The translations under genes and the position numbers were made by a program. Positions 43,179-51,574 of a DNA stretch of 64,000 bases are shown one piece after another; position 1 is the first letter of the stretch; the number at the start of each line of letters is the position of its first letter. Origin of the DNA: Chromobacterium paludis (GTDB taxonomy: Bacteria; Pseudomonadota; Gammaproteobacteria; Burkholderiales; Chromobacteriaceae); assembly GCF_008275125.1 (NCBI RefSeq), contig NZ_CP043473.1:1922001-1986000 (forward strand), written 5' to 3'. The notes below the pieces were generated by a model that was not told where the DNA came from, did no database searches, and worked only from the letters and a program-made list of their open reading frames with translations.

Positions 43179-43634
43179 TCAAACCGCCATGTCGCGGCGG
43201 TATTTGACGAAACCGCGCTTGGCGTCGCCGCGATAGCCCTGGCGCTGGAAAAAACGATGCGCGTCCTCCCGGCCGGCGGAGCTGAGCAGCATGATCTTGC
43301 TGCAATCGCGCGCCAGACAACGGCGCTCCGCCGCCTTCAGCAAGGCCTCGCCCAGGCCCTCGCCGCGATGGCGCGGGTCCACGACGATGTTTTCCAGCAC
43401 GGCGAAGGGTTGCTCGCCGTACATGATGTCCTCGCAAAAACCAAGCCAGACCGTGCCCGCGACTTCGCCGCCTCGCACGCCAACCCACACCTGCGCGCGC
43501 AGGCCATCGGCCAGAGCCTCCAGCCGCGCCGGACATACCCGGACGGCAGGGTCTCCGGTCAATTGGCGGTACAGCTCGCTCAATCGCGGCGCATCCGCGG
43601 CGCAGGCCGGCCGGACCTCCCAGGATTCAGACAT
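43179..43634 (-). CDS. GNAT acetyltransferase
   Basis: A 151-residue GNAT protein: VRPACAADAPRLSELYRQL opening, LENIVVDPRHRGEGLGEALL with the acetyl-CoA turn, and DAHRFFQRQGYRG near the end. It is upstream of the CYTH-GNAT gene on the same strand, so the two likely form one operon. A GGGAGGGGG stretch precedes the ATG at 43634; a longer frame to 43844 has no support. Its substrate is unknown. Confidence 0.83.
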   Translation of the reverse strand: MSESWEVRPACAADAPRLSELYRQLTGDPAVRVCPARLEALADGLRAQVWVGVRGGEVAGTVWLGFCEDIMYGEQPFAVLENIVVDPRHRGEGLGEALLKAAERRCLARDCSKIMLLSSAGREDAHRFFQRQGYRGDAKRGFVKYRRDMAV

Positions 43635-43771
43635 AGACCCCCTCCCGCGGCCAGCCGCCGATGATGCCGCCATTCGGTGCCGGCCGCGCACCATGAAAAA
43701 GCCCGCCATGGACTGCGCCAAGGCGGGCCGGCTGAGTCGCGCAGCATAACGCCGCGCGTCAGGGCTTGTCA

Positions 43772-46700
43772 TTACATTTGACCATCCGGCTCCGCCGCTG
43801 CATCCAGCTGCCGCCAGATGGCGCCTTGCGACCAGCGCCGGCACCAGCCGGACACGGCCTCCGCCTCCATGGGGCGGGCGATGCCATAGCCTTGGGCGTA
43901 GCGACAGCCCAAGCGGCGCAGCAAGGCGGCGTGCGGCAGGGTCTCCACCCCCTCCGCGACGGCACGCCGCTCGAAGATGCCGGCCAGCTGGATCACGCCC
44001 TCCACCGTGCGGCGGTCATCTATGCTGACCAGCATGCCGTGGACAAAGCTATTGTCGATTTTCAGCGTATCCACCGGCAAACGCCGCAGATAATTCAAAG
44101 AGGCGTAGCCGGTGCCAAAGTCGTCAAGGGCGAAGCGCACGCCCAGCCCACGGCACTGCTGCAGGGTGGCGATGGTTTTTTCCACATCGGCCTGCGCGCT
44201 TTCCTGCACTTCCAGTTCCACATGATCAGGCGCCACATTGGGATAATGCGACAGGGCCGCCGCCAGCTTGGCGCAGAAGTCGCCGCCGTGCAGATAGCTT
44301 GGACTGACATTGGTGCTGATGCGCAAGGGATGCCCGGCCTCCGCCCATTTCGACGCCTGTTTCAGCGCCGCGTCCAGCACCCAGTCGCCAAAGGCGCTCT
44401 CCAGCTCGTGGCCGCGCAAGTGCGGCAGGAACTCCGCAGGCGCCAACAAGCCACGCTGCGGATGCCGCCAGCGAATCAGGGCCTCCATGCCCATGATTTC
44501 CCCATCCACCAGATCCACCATGGGCTGATAGAACAGCGCGAACTCGTTGCGCTCCAGCGCCTGGCGCAGCAGCTCCAGAAACTGCCGGTGTTCTTGCGCC
44601 TTGCGGTCGCTTTCCGGGTCAAACAGCTGGTAACGGTTCTTGCCGCTCTCCTTGGCCACATACATGGCTTGGTCGGCATGGCGCAGCAAGGTGTCGGGGT
44701 CGGCGTTGTCCTGCGGATACAGGCTGACGCCTACGCTGGCCGTCACGCTGATGGCCGCGCTGCCTATGGCCACCGGCTGCGCCACCGCTTCGAGGATGCG
44801 GTCCAGCACCAGCACGCACTCATCGGCGGCCTCGATGTCGGACAACAGCACCACAAACTCGTCTCCGCCCAGCCTGGCCAGGGTATCGCCCCCGCGCAGC
44901 ACGGACTTCAGATGGCTGCTCACGCCTATCAGCAGCTGGTCGCCCATTTCGTGCCCATATTGGTCGTTGACCGTCTTGAAACCATCCAGGTCGAGGAAGC
45001 ACACCGCGCAGGACTTGCCGCTGCGCGACGCCCGCACGATGGCTTGGCGCAGGCGGTCGGACAGCAGACGCCGGTTGGGCACGCCGGTGAGGGGATCGAA
45101 GTGCGCCACGCGGTCCAGTTCCGCCTCGTGCTGCTTCAACTGGGTGATGTCGGAAAAGATGCCGATGTAATGCTGAACTTCGCCATGCTCGTCCCGCACC
45201 ACGGAGATGGAGAGCAGCTCGGCATACAATTCGCCGTTCTTGCGGCGGTTCCACAGCTCGCCGCGCCAGAAATCGTGGCCGTGCAAGGAGCGCCACAGCT
45301 CCTCGTAAAAGCTCTCCGGCTGCTGGCCCGACGACAGGATGCTGGGCTTTCGTCCCACGACATCCTCCGCGCTGTAGCCGGTGATGCGGGTGAAGGCCTG
45401 ATTGACCTTGGTGATGAAGCCATCGGGGCTTACCATCAGGATGCCTTCGTAGCTGCTGGCGAACACCGCGGCCGCTTCCTTTTGCGCCTGCTCGAACACC
45501 TTGCGTTCGGTAATGTCGGTATGCGTGCCGGCCATCATCATCGGCGCGCCGGTTTCGTCGCGCTCCACCACCCGGCCGCGGGACAATATCCAGCGCCAGT
45601 CACCGCCGCGCGTGCGGCAACGGATTTCCACTTCATGGCTGGCCGCTTCCCCGCTCAGATTGCGGCGGATGGATTCGCGCGCGCGCTCGGCGTCCTCGGG
45701 ATGGACATGGCTGTACCAATTTTCGCCCGTGATGCGCATCTGGCCCGGCTCATAACCCAGCATGCCCTCCCAGCGCGGGCTGACCTGGAAGCTGCCGGTC
45801 TTCAGATTCCAGTCCCAGTAGCCCTGGTCCGAGCCCTCGATCACGCGCGCCAGCTGCTGCTCGCGCTGGCGCAGCGCTTGCTCCGCCCGGCGCTGCTCGG
45901 TCAGGTCGCGGCCAAAGGCCATGTAGCGGCCGTCCTTGAGCTTGCCGGTGCTGAGATCCACGCTGACGTTGCCGCCCTTCTTGCGGCGCAGCAGCCATTC
46001 CGAGCGCTGGAAGGCGCCGGCATCGAGGGCGGCGAGATGACCCGGCAGGGCAGACAGGCACTCCCCCGCCAGCAAGTCGCGCAAGCGCATGGTTTTCAGC
46101 TCTTCCATGCTGTGGCCGGTCAATTGGCAGGCGGCGGGATTGGCAAACACGAAGCCGCCCTCCGCGTCTATCACCCAGATCGCGTCTCCCGCCTCGTTCA
46201 ACACCAGCCGCAAGTCGTCGTCCACGCGCTTGCGCTCGGTGATGTCGGACAAATTGCCCACCAGCCGTAAGGCGGCGCCGCGCTCGTCCCATTCCACCGC
46301 CCGCCCGCGCACCTGCAGCCAGCGCACGCCGCTCGTCTGATCGGCCAGCCGGAACTCCACCTCGATGCGCGGCGTCTTGCCCCTTCGATGCGCCTCCAAC
46401 GCCTGCAGCACGAAGGGCAGATCGGCAGCATGCACCAGCTGGCGGAAGAACCGGAAATCGCCGTCATTCTCCTCCGGATGCGCGCCGGTCACCTCGTAGA
46501 AGCGCGGCGAACGGTAAATCCTGCCGCTGCGCAAATCCCAGTCCCAGAAGCCGTCGCTGGTCGCCTCCACCACCAATTGCAGCCTCTGCTCGCTCTCTTG
46601 GATCAGCAAGGCCATCTGCGTGCGCTCGGTGATGTCCTGTATGGTGCCGTACAAGCCGGCCACCTTGCCTTCTTCGTCGCGCCGGGCTTCGACATGCACC

Positions 46701-47944
46701 GTCACCCAGCATGAGGTGCCGTCCTGGCGCAGCAATTCCAGGTCGCACTCGTAACCCAGGCCGATCAGGCGGCAGCGCTCCATCGCGTCGGACAGCTGCA
46801 TCCAGCCATCGAGCGTGAAGTAACGCTGCCAAGCGGCATAGGCGGGGGGGGCGTCCTGGCTGGCCAGCCCGAACAGACGATAAGTCTCATTGGACCAATG
46901 CACGCGATTGCTGGCCAAATCCCAGCTCCAGCTGCCCAGGCTGGCCAGCTGCTGCGCCAGCTGCAATTCCGCCTCGCTGGCTTGCAGGGCCTCCGCGGCG
47001 CGCTTTTGCTCGGTGATGTCGCGGGAAATGCCGAACAGGCCTATCAGGCGATGATCCGGCGTGTAAACAGGCCCCTTGGTCACCTGGAACACCATGCGCT
47101 CGCCGCTTTGCAAGGTCAGGCATTCCTCGTAAGTCTGCACCCGCCCCGATTGCATGGCCGCGCGATCCGAGGCAATCAGCTTGCGCGCCGTCGCTTCATC
47201 AAAGGCCGCCAGGTCATCCCGCCCCAGCAAATCCGCCCGCGCCTTGCCGACAAAGGCCAGGCCCGCCTGGTTGATCAGCAGGTAACGGCCTTGCACGTCC
47301 TTGATGAACACGGCGTCCGAAGTGCTGGACACCACGGAGTCCAGCAGCCTGTGGTTCAGCTCCGCCCGCGACAGACTGCGCCGCAGCATGGCGCCAAAAC
47401 CGGAAATCGCCAGTCCCTCGCCCAACAATAAGGCCTGCTGCAGCGGGCTGCTCCAGCGCAGGGTGGCATGCCAGGGCCAGGCCGGCGAGAAATCCGCGGC
47501 CAGCAGCGCCAGCAGGGTTGCCAGCAGGCCGGGGCCGAAACCGCCCAGACTGGCGCACAGCACGATGGGCAGCGTGAACAGGATCAGCGAGGGCTGCGCG
47601 CCGGCATCGCTCACCAGCGCCACGCGCAAGGCCACGATGGCCGCGGTCAGCACGCAGGCCAGCGCGTACGCCAGTCCGACTGCCCCCTGCCTGGGCAGCA
47701 GGTCCGCCGCCAGCGCCGCGGGACGCTGCGCAGCCGAGGCGCCGTCCTCTGTCGGCGCGGCGCGCCAGCCCAGCGACAACAGCAACACGCTGCAGAGCGC
47801 AAACAGCCCTTCATTGAGCATGGACGGATTCGAGCCGCCCAGCATGCGGATGCCGTCCCCGGCAAAGGCCAGCCAGGCCCAGGCAAAAATCCCGTAGCCC
47901 GCCGTCGCCAACAAGATATATCGCGTCCGCGGCTTGATCCGCAT
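43772..47944 (-). CDS. Six-PAS GGDEF-EAL cyclic-di-GMP protein
   Basis: A 1390-residue membrane-bound sensor for c-di-GMP metabolism. Four transmembrane segments (about residues 5-165) are followed by six PAS domains (about 195-310, 330-440, 455-575, 580-690, 705-825, 830-950), most ending with the DITE(Q/R)(K/R) PAC motif. The GGDEF domain has an intact active site LGGDEFVVL near residue 1025. The EAL domain has MEALIRW near 1152, ELEVQES, LDDFGTGYASL, LKIDNSF and VAEGVET, so phosphodiesterase activity is likely too. No RxxD inhibitory site is obvious. The ATG at 47944 has GGGGGA upstream. Confidence 0.9.
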   Translation of the reverse strand: MRIKPRTRYILLATAGYGIFAWAWLAFAGDGIRMLGGSNPSMLNEGLFALCSVLLLSLGWRAAPTEDGASAAQRPAALAADLLPRQGAVGLAYALACVLTAAIVALRVALVSDAGAQPSLILFTLPIVLCASLGGFGPGLLATLLALLAADFSPAWPWHATLRWSSPLQQALLLGEGLAISGFGAMLRRSLSRAELNHRLLDSVVSSTSDAVFIKDVQGRYLLINQAGLAFVGKARADLLGRDDLAAFDEATARKLIASDRAAMQSGRVQTYEECLTLQSGERMVFQVTKGPVYTPDHRLIGLFGISRDITEQKRAAEALQASEAELQLAQQLASLGSWSWDLASNRVHWSNETYRLFGLASQDAPPAYAAWQRYFTLDGWMQLSDAMERCRLIGLGYECDLELLRQDGTSCWVTVHVEARRDEEGKVAGLYGTIQDITERTQMALLIQESEQRLQLVVEATSDGFWDWDLRSGRIYRSPRFYEVTGAHPEENDGDFRFFRQLVHAADLPFVLQALEAHRRGKTPRIEVEFRLADQTSGVRWLQVRGRAVEWDERGAALRLVGNLSDITERKRVDDDLRLVLNEAGDAIWVIDAEGGFVFANPAACQLTGHSMEELKTMRLRDLLAGECLSALPGHLAALDAGAFQRSEWLLRRKKGGNVSVDLSTGKLKDGRYMAFGRDLTEQRRAEQALRQREQQLARVIEGSDQGYWDWNLKTGSFQVSPRWEGMLGYEPGQMRITGENWYSHVHPEDAERARESIRRNLSGEAASHEVEIRCRTRGGDWRWILSRGRVVERDETGAPMMMAGTHTDITERKVFEQAQKEAAAVFASSYEGILMVSPDGFITKVNQAFTRITGYSAEDVVGRKPSILSSGQQPESFYEELWRSLHGHDFWRGELWNRRKNGELYAELLSISVVRDEHGEVQHYIGIFSDITQLKQHEAELDRVAHFDPLTGVPNRRLLSDRLRQAIVRASRSGKSCAVCFLDLDGFKTVNDQYGHEMGDQLLIGVSSHLKSVLRGGDTLARLGGDEFVVLLSDIEAADECVLVLDRILEAVAQPVAIGSAAISVTASVGVSLYPQDNADPDTLLRHADQAMYVAKESGKNRYQLFDPESDRKAQEHRQFLELLRQALERNEFALFYQPMVDLVDGEIMGMEALIRWRHPQRGLLAPAEFLPHLRGHELESAFGDWVLDAALKQASKWAEAGHPLRISTNVSPSYLHGGDFCAKLAAALSHYPNVAPDHVELEVQESAQADVEKTIATLQQCRGLGVRFALDDFGTGYASLNYLRRLPVDTLKIDNSFVHGMLVSIDDRRTVEGVIQLAGIFERRAVAEGVETLPHAALLRRLGCRYAQGYGIARPMEAEAVSGWCRRWSQGAIWRQLDAAAEPDGQM

Positions 47945-48158
47945 CTTGTCCCCCAAGCCAATCACAGCGCCAGTCCTGGCGCCGCTCCGCGCGCGCCGGC
48001 CCACTCATCGCACCATGCTTATCCTCAGCACCCACACTAGATGTATAGCATTGTTGCCCAAGGCGCCGACGCGGCGGCAGTCGCGGGACAGCGTCGCATT
48101 CGTCCGAATTTGAACTATTCTTCAGCGGTAAAACAATAATTGGTTTGAAGGATCGGGG

Positions 48159-48980
48159 ATGGAGTTCCAATTCAATCTGGAGGATCCGTTGCAATGTCTG
48201 GAACGGATCTATCAGCAGCTGAATCCCATGGTGGCGGCCTTCCGTCCCATGAGCACGGGCGGCTTGTTTGGCCCTGCTTTTGGCAGCGGCCTGTTCGTTT
48301 CCTATCACGGCGAGGTATTCATCATCACCTCGGAAGCCGTGCTGTCCGAGCTGAGCGTCGCCTATCCGCAGCAGGCCTGGGCTTGCGCGGACGGGCACAA
48401 TTGGCCTTTGCGCGACCTGGATTGCGCCTGCTCTCAGCACATGGAGATCGGGGCCATCCATCTGCCGGCGGCCTGGCTGGACCGGCAAGCGCAGCCTCAC
48501 TGTTTTGAGCTGGCGGGAGGCTGGGCGGACCCATTGGCCGCCGCCTTCACCCTGTTGTTGGGCTATCCCGTGCCCAGCCGCCAGCCCATGATAGAAATCG
48601 AGTCCTGCATCGGCCTGATTTCTCGCGCCTATCGCGGCCACATCCGGGGCTGCTCCACCCTGAATCCGCTATTCCTCGAGTTCGACGGCAACGACATCCT
48701 GTGCCGCCGACGGCTGGAAAAGACCACGCTGCAGCACAACTACCAGCTATGGGGCACGCCTGCCATCACGCTCCACCACGATTACCAGCAAGGCAGCAAC
48801 CGGCTCACCGCCTATCTACAAGGCATCGTGACGGAGTGGGACTCCGCCGGCATAGGCGCGGTCGCCACATCCACCATGCTGTTATGCGGTTTTCTCGATA
48901 ATCTGCTGCGCCAGCTGCGACAGGGCAAGCGCCCGCCGCCGGACGATATGGCCGCCTTGCTGGGCCGGATGCGTCGATAG
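48159..48980 (+). CDS. Unknown protein, possible degenerate trypsin-like fold
   Basis: A 273-residue protein with no recognised family. The segment GSGLFVSYHGEVFIITSEAVLSE (residues about 42-64, sliced here) resembles the N-terminal strand pair of HtrA/trypsin-like proteases around the catalytic histidine, but the expected TAAHV reads TSEAV, so the histidine is absent. IGAVATSTMLLCGF could be the C-terminal strand region, but no GNSGG serine motif is visible. It has no signal peptide. The start is ATG 48159. It may be a pseudo-protease or unrelated; I am unsure. Confidence 0.5.
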   Translation: MEFQFNLEDPLQCLERIYQQLNPMVAAFRPMSTGGLFGPAFGSGLFVSYHGEVFIITSEAVLSELSVAYPQQAWACADGHNWPLRDLDCACSQHMEIGAIHLPAAWLDRQAQPHCFELAGGWADPLAAAFTLLLGYPVPSRQPMIEIESCIGLISRAYRGHIRGCSTLNPLFLEFDGNDILCRRRLEKTTLQHNYQLWGTPAITLHHDYQQGSNRLTAYLQGIVTEWDSAGIGAVATSTMLLCGFLDNLLRQLRQGKRPPPDDMAALLGRMRR

Positions 48981-49131
48981 CGGCGGTTGACGTGGACTGA
49001 GCGCTCGCTTCGCCAGGGATTGCGGGGCGAAGCGAGGCGTTGCGCGCGCCGCACAGCATGCCCTGTCCGCGCGGCACAAATAAAGCCGTGGGAGGCTCAC
49101 ACGCGACGCCGGCCGCCAACGTCAACCGCAC

Positions 49132-49743
49132 CTAGCGCATCGCGACGGCCACCCCTGTTTGGCCGCGCGCGGCCAATCCCTCGCGGATGCTGCCGCGCGC
49201 CGCTTCGCTCTCGTTCTGGCTGAGTTTGAACTTGCCGTCCAAGCGCTCCACCGCCAGCTCTATGCCCACGATGGCGCGCGACAGCTTGTCGATATAGTCG
49301 GCCGGCGCGTCATCCACCCGCCACGGCGCGTCGAATGCCGCCTCATGCTCCGCCGTCAAATCATGCAGCATGGCCCGCAGCCACTGCGGATCGTCCACCG
49401 CGCGCAGGCGGCCGCGCGCGTGCGCCACCCTATAGTTCCAGGTGGGCACCACCTTGCCATGTTTGGTCTTGTCCGGGTCCCAGGCCGGCGTGATATAGGC
49501 GTCGTCGCCCTGAAACACCGCGACGGCTTGCGGCCCGTTCTCCAATTGCCGCCACAAGGGATTGGCCCTCGCCACATGCCCGCGCAGCACCAGCGTCTCG
49601 CCCTGGCGCGACGCCAGCAAAGGGATATGGTTGACCACCGGCCCGTCCTCGCCGTTGATCGCCAACGCGGCCAAGGGGCGGGCTCGCATCAAGGCCAACA
49701 AGGCTTCGACATCGGACTCTTGAAAATGCTTGGGCAGATACAT
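49132..49743 (-). CDS. FMN-binding protein, PaiB type
   Basis: A 203-residue PaiB-like protein with an FMN-binding split-barrel fold. MYLPKHFQESDVEALLALM opening, NHIPLLASRQGETLVLRGHVARANP, ITPAWDPDKTKHGKVVPTWNY and LDGKFKLSQNESEAARG at the end are family signatures. In Bacillus PaiB represses sporulation and protease genes; elsewhere it is linked to transcription or flavin chemistry. It is preceded by GGAG seven bases before the ATG. It is divergent from the gluconate module with a short shared intergenic region. Confidence 0.87.
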   Translation of the reverse strand: MYLPKHFQESDVEALLALMRARPLAALAINGEDGPVVNHIPLLASRQGETLVLRGHVARANPLWRQLENGPQAVAVFQGDDAYITPAWDPDKTKHGKVVPTWNYRVAHARGRLRAVDDPQWLRAMLHDLTAEHEAAFDAPWRVDDAPADYIDKLSRAIVGIELAVERLDGKFKLSQNESEAARGSIREGLAARGQTGVAVAMR

Positions 49744-49855
49744 GGCAGGCTCCGGCAAGTAATTTGTCATTATTAAGCTTACGTCATGAGCAGGCAAGCC
49801 ATGCGCGCCTCGCGCTGCGTTACAATGGCGGGGGTCTTCACTCTTTATCAGCTTC

Positions 49856-50875
49856 ATGTCCAGAAAACCGCGAGTCCGCTCCGGCGGCGGCATCACCATG
49901 CATGATGTGGCCAAGGCCGCCGGCGTCAGCGCCATTACCGTATCGCGCGCCCTTAACCAGCCGCAATTGGTGTCGCCGCCGCTGCGCGACAAGGTGCTGC
50001 AGGCGGTGGACGCGCTGGGCTATGTGCCCAGCCGCTCGGCCAGCGCCCTGGCCTCGGCGCGCTCGCGCACCGTGCTGGTGCTGATCCCCTCGCTGGGCAA
50101 CACGGTGTTTCTGGATACCCTGGCCGGCATCGAAGCCGTACTGGCGCCGGCCGGCTACCAAATGCTGATAGGCAACAGCCATTACGACGCGGAGCAGGAG
50201 CTGCAACTGCTGCGCGCCTATCTGCAGCACCGCCCGGACGGCCTGCTGCTGACCGGGCTGAGCCATGCGGAGCCTTTCGACGCGCTGCTGCGCCAGCACG
50301 CCCTGCCAGCCGTCTACATGATGGACCTGGCCGACGACGGCCGCTGTTGCGTGGGCTTCTCGCAGGAAGACGCCGGCGCCGCCATCACCCGCCACCTGCT
50401 GGCGCGCGGCAAGCGGCGCATCGGCTTTCTGGGCGCGCAACTGGACGAGCGCGTGATGAAACGGCTGGACGGCTATCGCGCCGCGCTGGCCGCGGCCGGC
50501 CTGAGCGACCCCGGCCTGGAATGGCTGGACCCGTCGCCGTCCAGCATGCAAATGGGCGCGGACATGCTCGACGCCGCGCTGCGGCAACGGCCGGACTGCG
50601 ACGCGCTGTTCTGCTGCAACGACGATCTGGCCATAGGCGCGCTGGCGCGCTGCCAGCAACTGGGCATCGCGGTGCCGGAGCGGCTGGCCCTGGCCGGATT
50701 CAACGATCTGCAGTCCGCCGCCTGGTGCACGCCCTCGCTGACCACGGTGGCCACGCCACGTCGCGCGATAGGGGAGCAAGCGGCCCGCGCCCTGCTGCGC
50801 CTGATGGACGGCGTCCCGCCGGAAACCCTGCGCATGGATCTGGGCTTCGAGCTGATGTTGCGCCGCAGCAGCTGA
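49856..50875 (+). CDS. gntR: LacI-family gluconate operon repressor GntR
   Basis: A 339-residue LacI-type regulator. HTH TMHDVAKAAGVSAITVSRALN and the LVSPPLRDKVLQAVDALGYVPSR hinge are typical; the sensor domain follows with VLVLIPSLGNTVFLDTLAG. It matches E. coli GntR, which represses gluconate uptake genes until gluconate is present, and the neighbours gntK and an MFS transporter confirm it. Two identical palindromes TGTTAGCGCTAACA lie downstream, ahead of gntK. No palindrome is seen before gntR itself. Confidence 0.9.
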   Translation: MSRKPRVRSGGGITMHDVAKAAGVSAITVSRALNQPQLVSPPLRDKVLQAVDALGYVPSRSASALASARSRTVLVLIPSLGNTVFLDTLAGIEAVLAPAGYQMLIGNSHYDAEQELQLLRAYLQHRPDGLLLTGLSHAEPFDALLRQHALPAVYMMDLADDGRCCVGFSQEDAGAAITRHLLARGKRRIGFLGAQLDERVMKRLDGYRAALAAAGLSDPGLEWLDPSPSSMQMGADMLDAALRQRPDCDALFCCNDDLAIGALARCQQLGIAVPERLALAGFNDLQSAAWCTPSLTTVATPRRAIGEQAARALLRLMDGVPPETLRMDLGFELMLRRSS

Positions 50876-50958
50876 AACCCGGCCTAACAACCCTCGCCCG
50901 GCTGTTGTGCGGCGACTACATTTCCTCCCGCTGCGATCGAAAATTTGATCTCGCCGCT

Positions 50959-51048
50959 TGTTGCTCCACTTTTGTTAGCGCTAACATCATCAGCAATCCG
51001 CCGTCTTCCAGCCGGCTTTCCTTTCACTCAAAATTGTTAGCGCTAACA
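50959..51048 (+). promoter_or_regulatory. gntK promoter with two GntR operators
   Basis: Two exact copies of TGTTAGCGCTAACA lie at 50973-50986 and 51035-51048. A -35 TTGTTG (50959-50964) and -10 TAACAT (50982-50987) with an 18-base spacer place the first operator over the -10. The second ends on the A of the gntK start codon. Centres are 62 bases apart, close to six helical turns, suggesting DNA looping. Confidence 0.8.
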
Positions 51049-51548
51049 TGCAAACCCGCAATATCGTCGTGATGGGTGTGGCCGGCTGCGGCAAGAGCAG
51101 CGTGGGCCAGATGCTGGCCGAGGCACTGGGCGCCGGCTTCATCGAGGGCGACAGCTTCCACCCCCCGGAAAACATCGAAAAAATGCGCGCCGGCATCCCG
51201 CTGGACGACGACAGCCGCGCCGGCTGGCTGGCCAATCTGGCCGAGCAATTGCGCCGCAACCGCGCGCAAGGGCAAAGCGCCGTGCTGGCTTGCTCGGCCC
51301 TGAAGCGCCGTTACCGCGACGTGCTGCGCGCCGGCGATCCCGAGCTGCGCTTCGTCCATCTGCGCGGCGAGCCGGACTTGATCGCCGCCCGCATGCGGGA
51401 ACGCAGCGGCCACTTCATGCCGGAAAGCTTGCTGGCCAGCCAGTTCGCCGACCTGGAGCCGCCCGCTGCCGACGAGCGCGCCATAGACATAGACATCGGC
51501 GCGCCGCTGCCGGCGCTGCTGCGGCAGATTCTTTCCACGCTCGAATAA
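51048..51548 (+). CDS. gntK: Gluconokinase
   Basis: A 166-residue kinase that phosphorylates gluconate to 6-phosphogluconate. P-loop MGVAGCGKSS is at residues 9-18, and FIEGDSFHPPENIEKMRAGIPLDDDDR-like sequence (EGDSFHPPENIEKM) with CSALKRRYRD and FVHLRGEPDLI match GntK of E. coli. The ATG is covered by the second GntR operator and has no visible ribosome-binding site; another in-frame ATG at 51072 also lacks one. The protein length fits the first start. The MFS transporter gene follows 26 bases after the stop. Confidence 0.93.
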   Translation: MQTRNIVVMGVAGCGKSSVGQMLAEALGAGFIEGDSFHPPENIEKMRAGIPLDDDSRAGWLANLAEQLRRNRAQGQSAVLACSALKRRYRDVLRAGDPELRFVHLRGEPDLIAARMRERSGHFMPESLLASQFADLEPPAADERAIDIDIGAPLPALLRQILSTLE

Positions 51549-51574
51549 CACCACGCAGGAATGAGGAGAATAAT

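Noticed and set aside
43766..46270. Very long plus-strand frame opposite the GGDEF-EAL gene
   Set aside because: An antisense shadow lacking any recognisable domain; the minus-strand reading has six PAS domains plus GGDEF and EAL with intact motifs.
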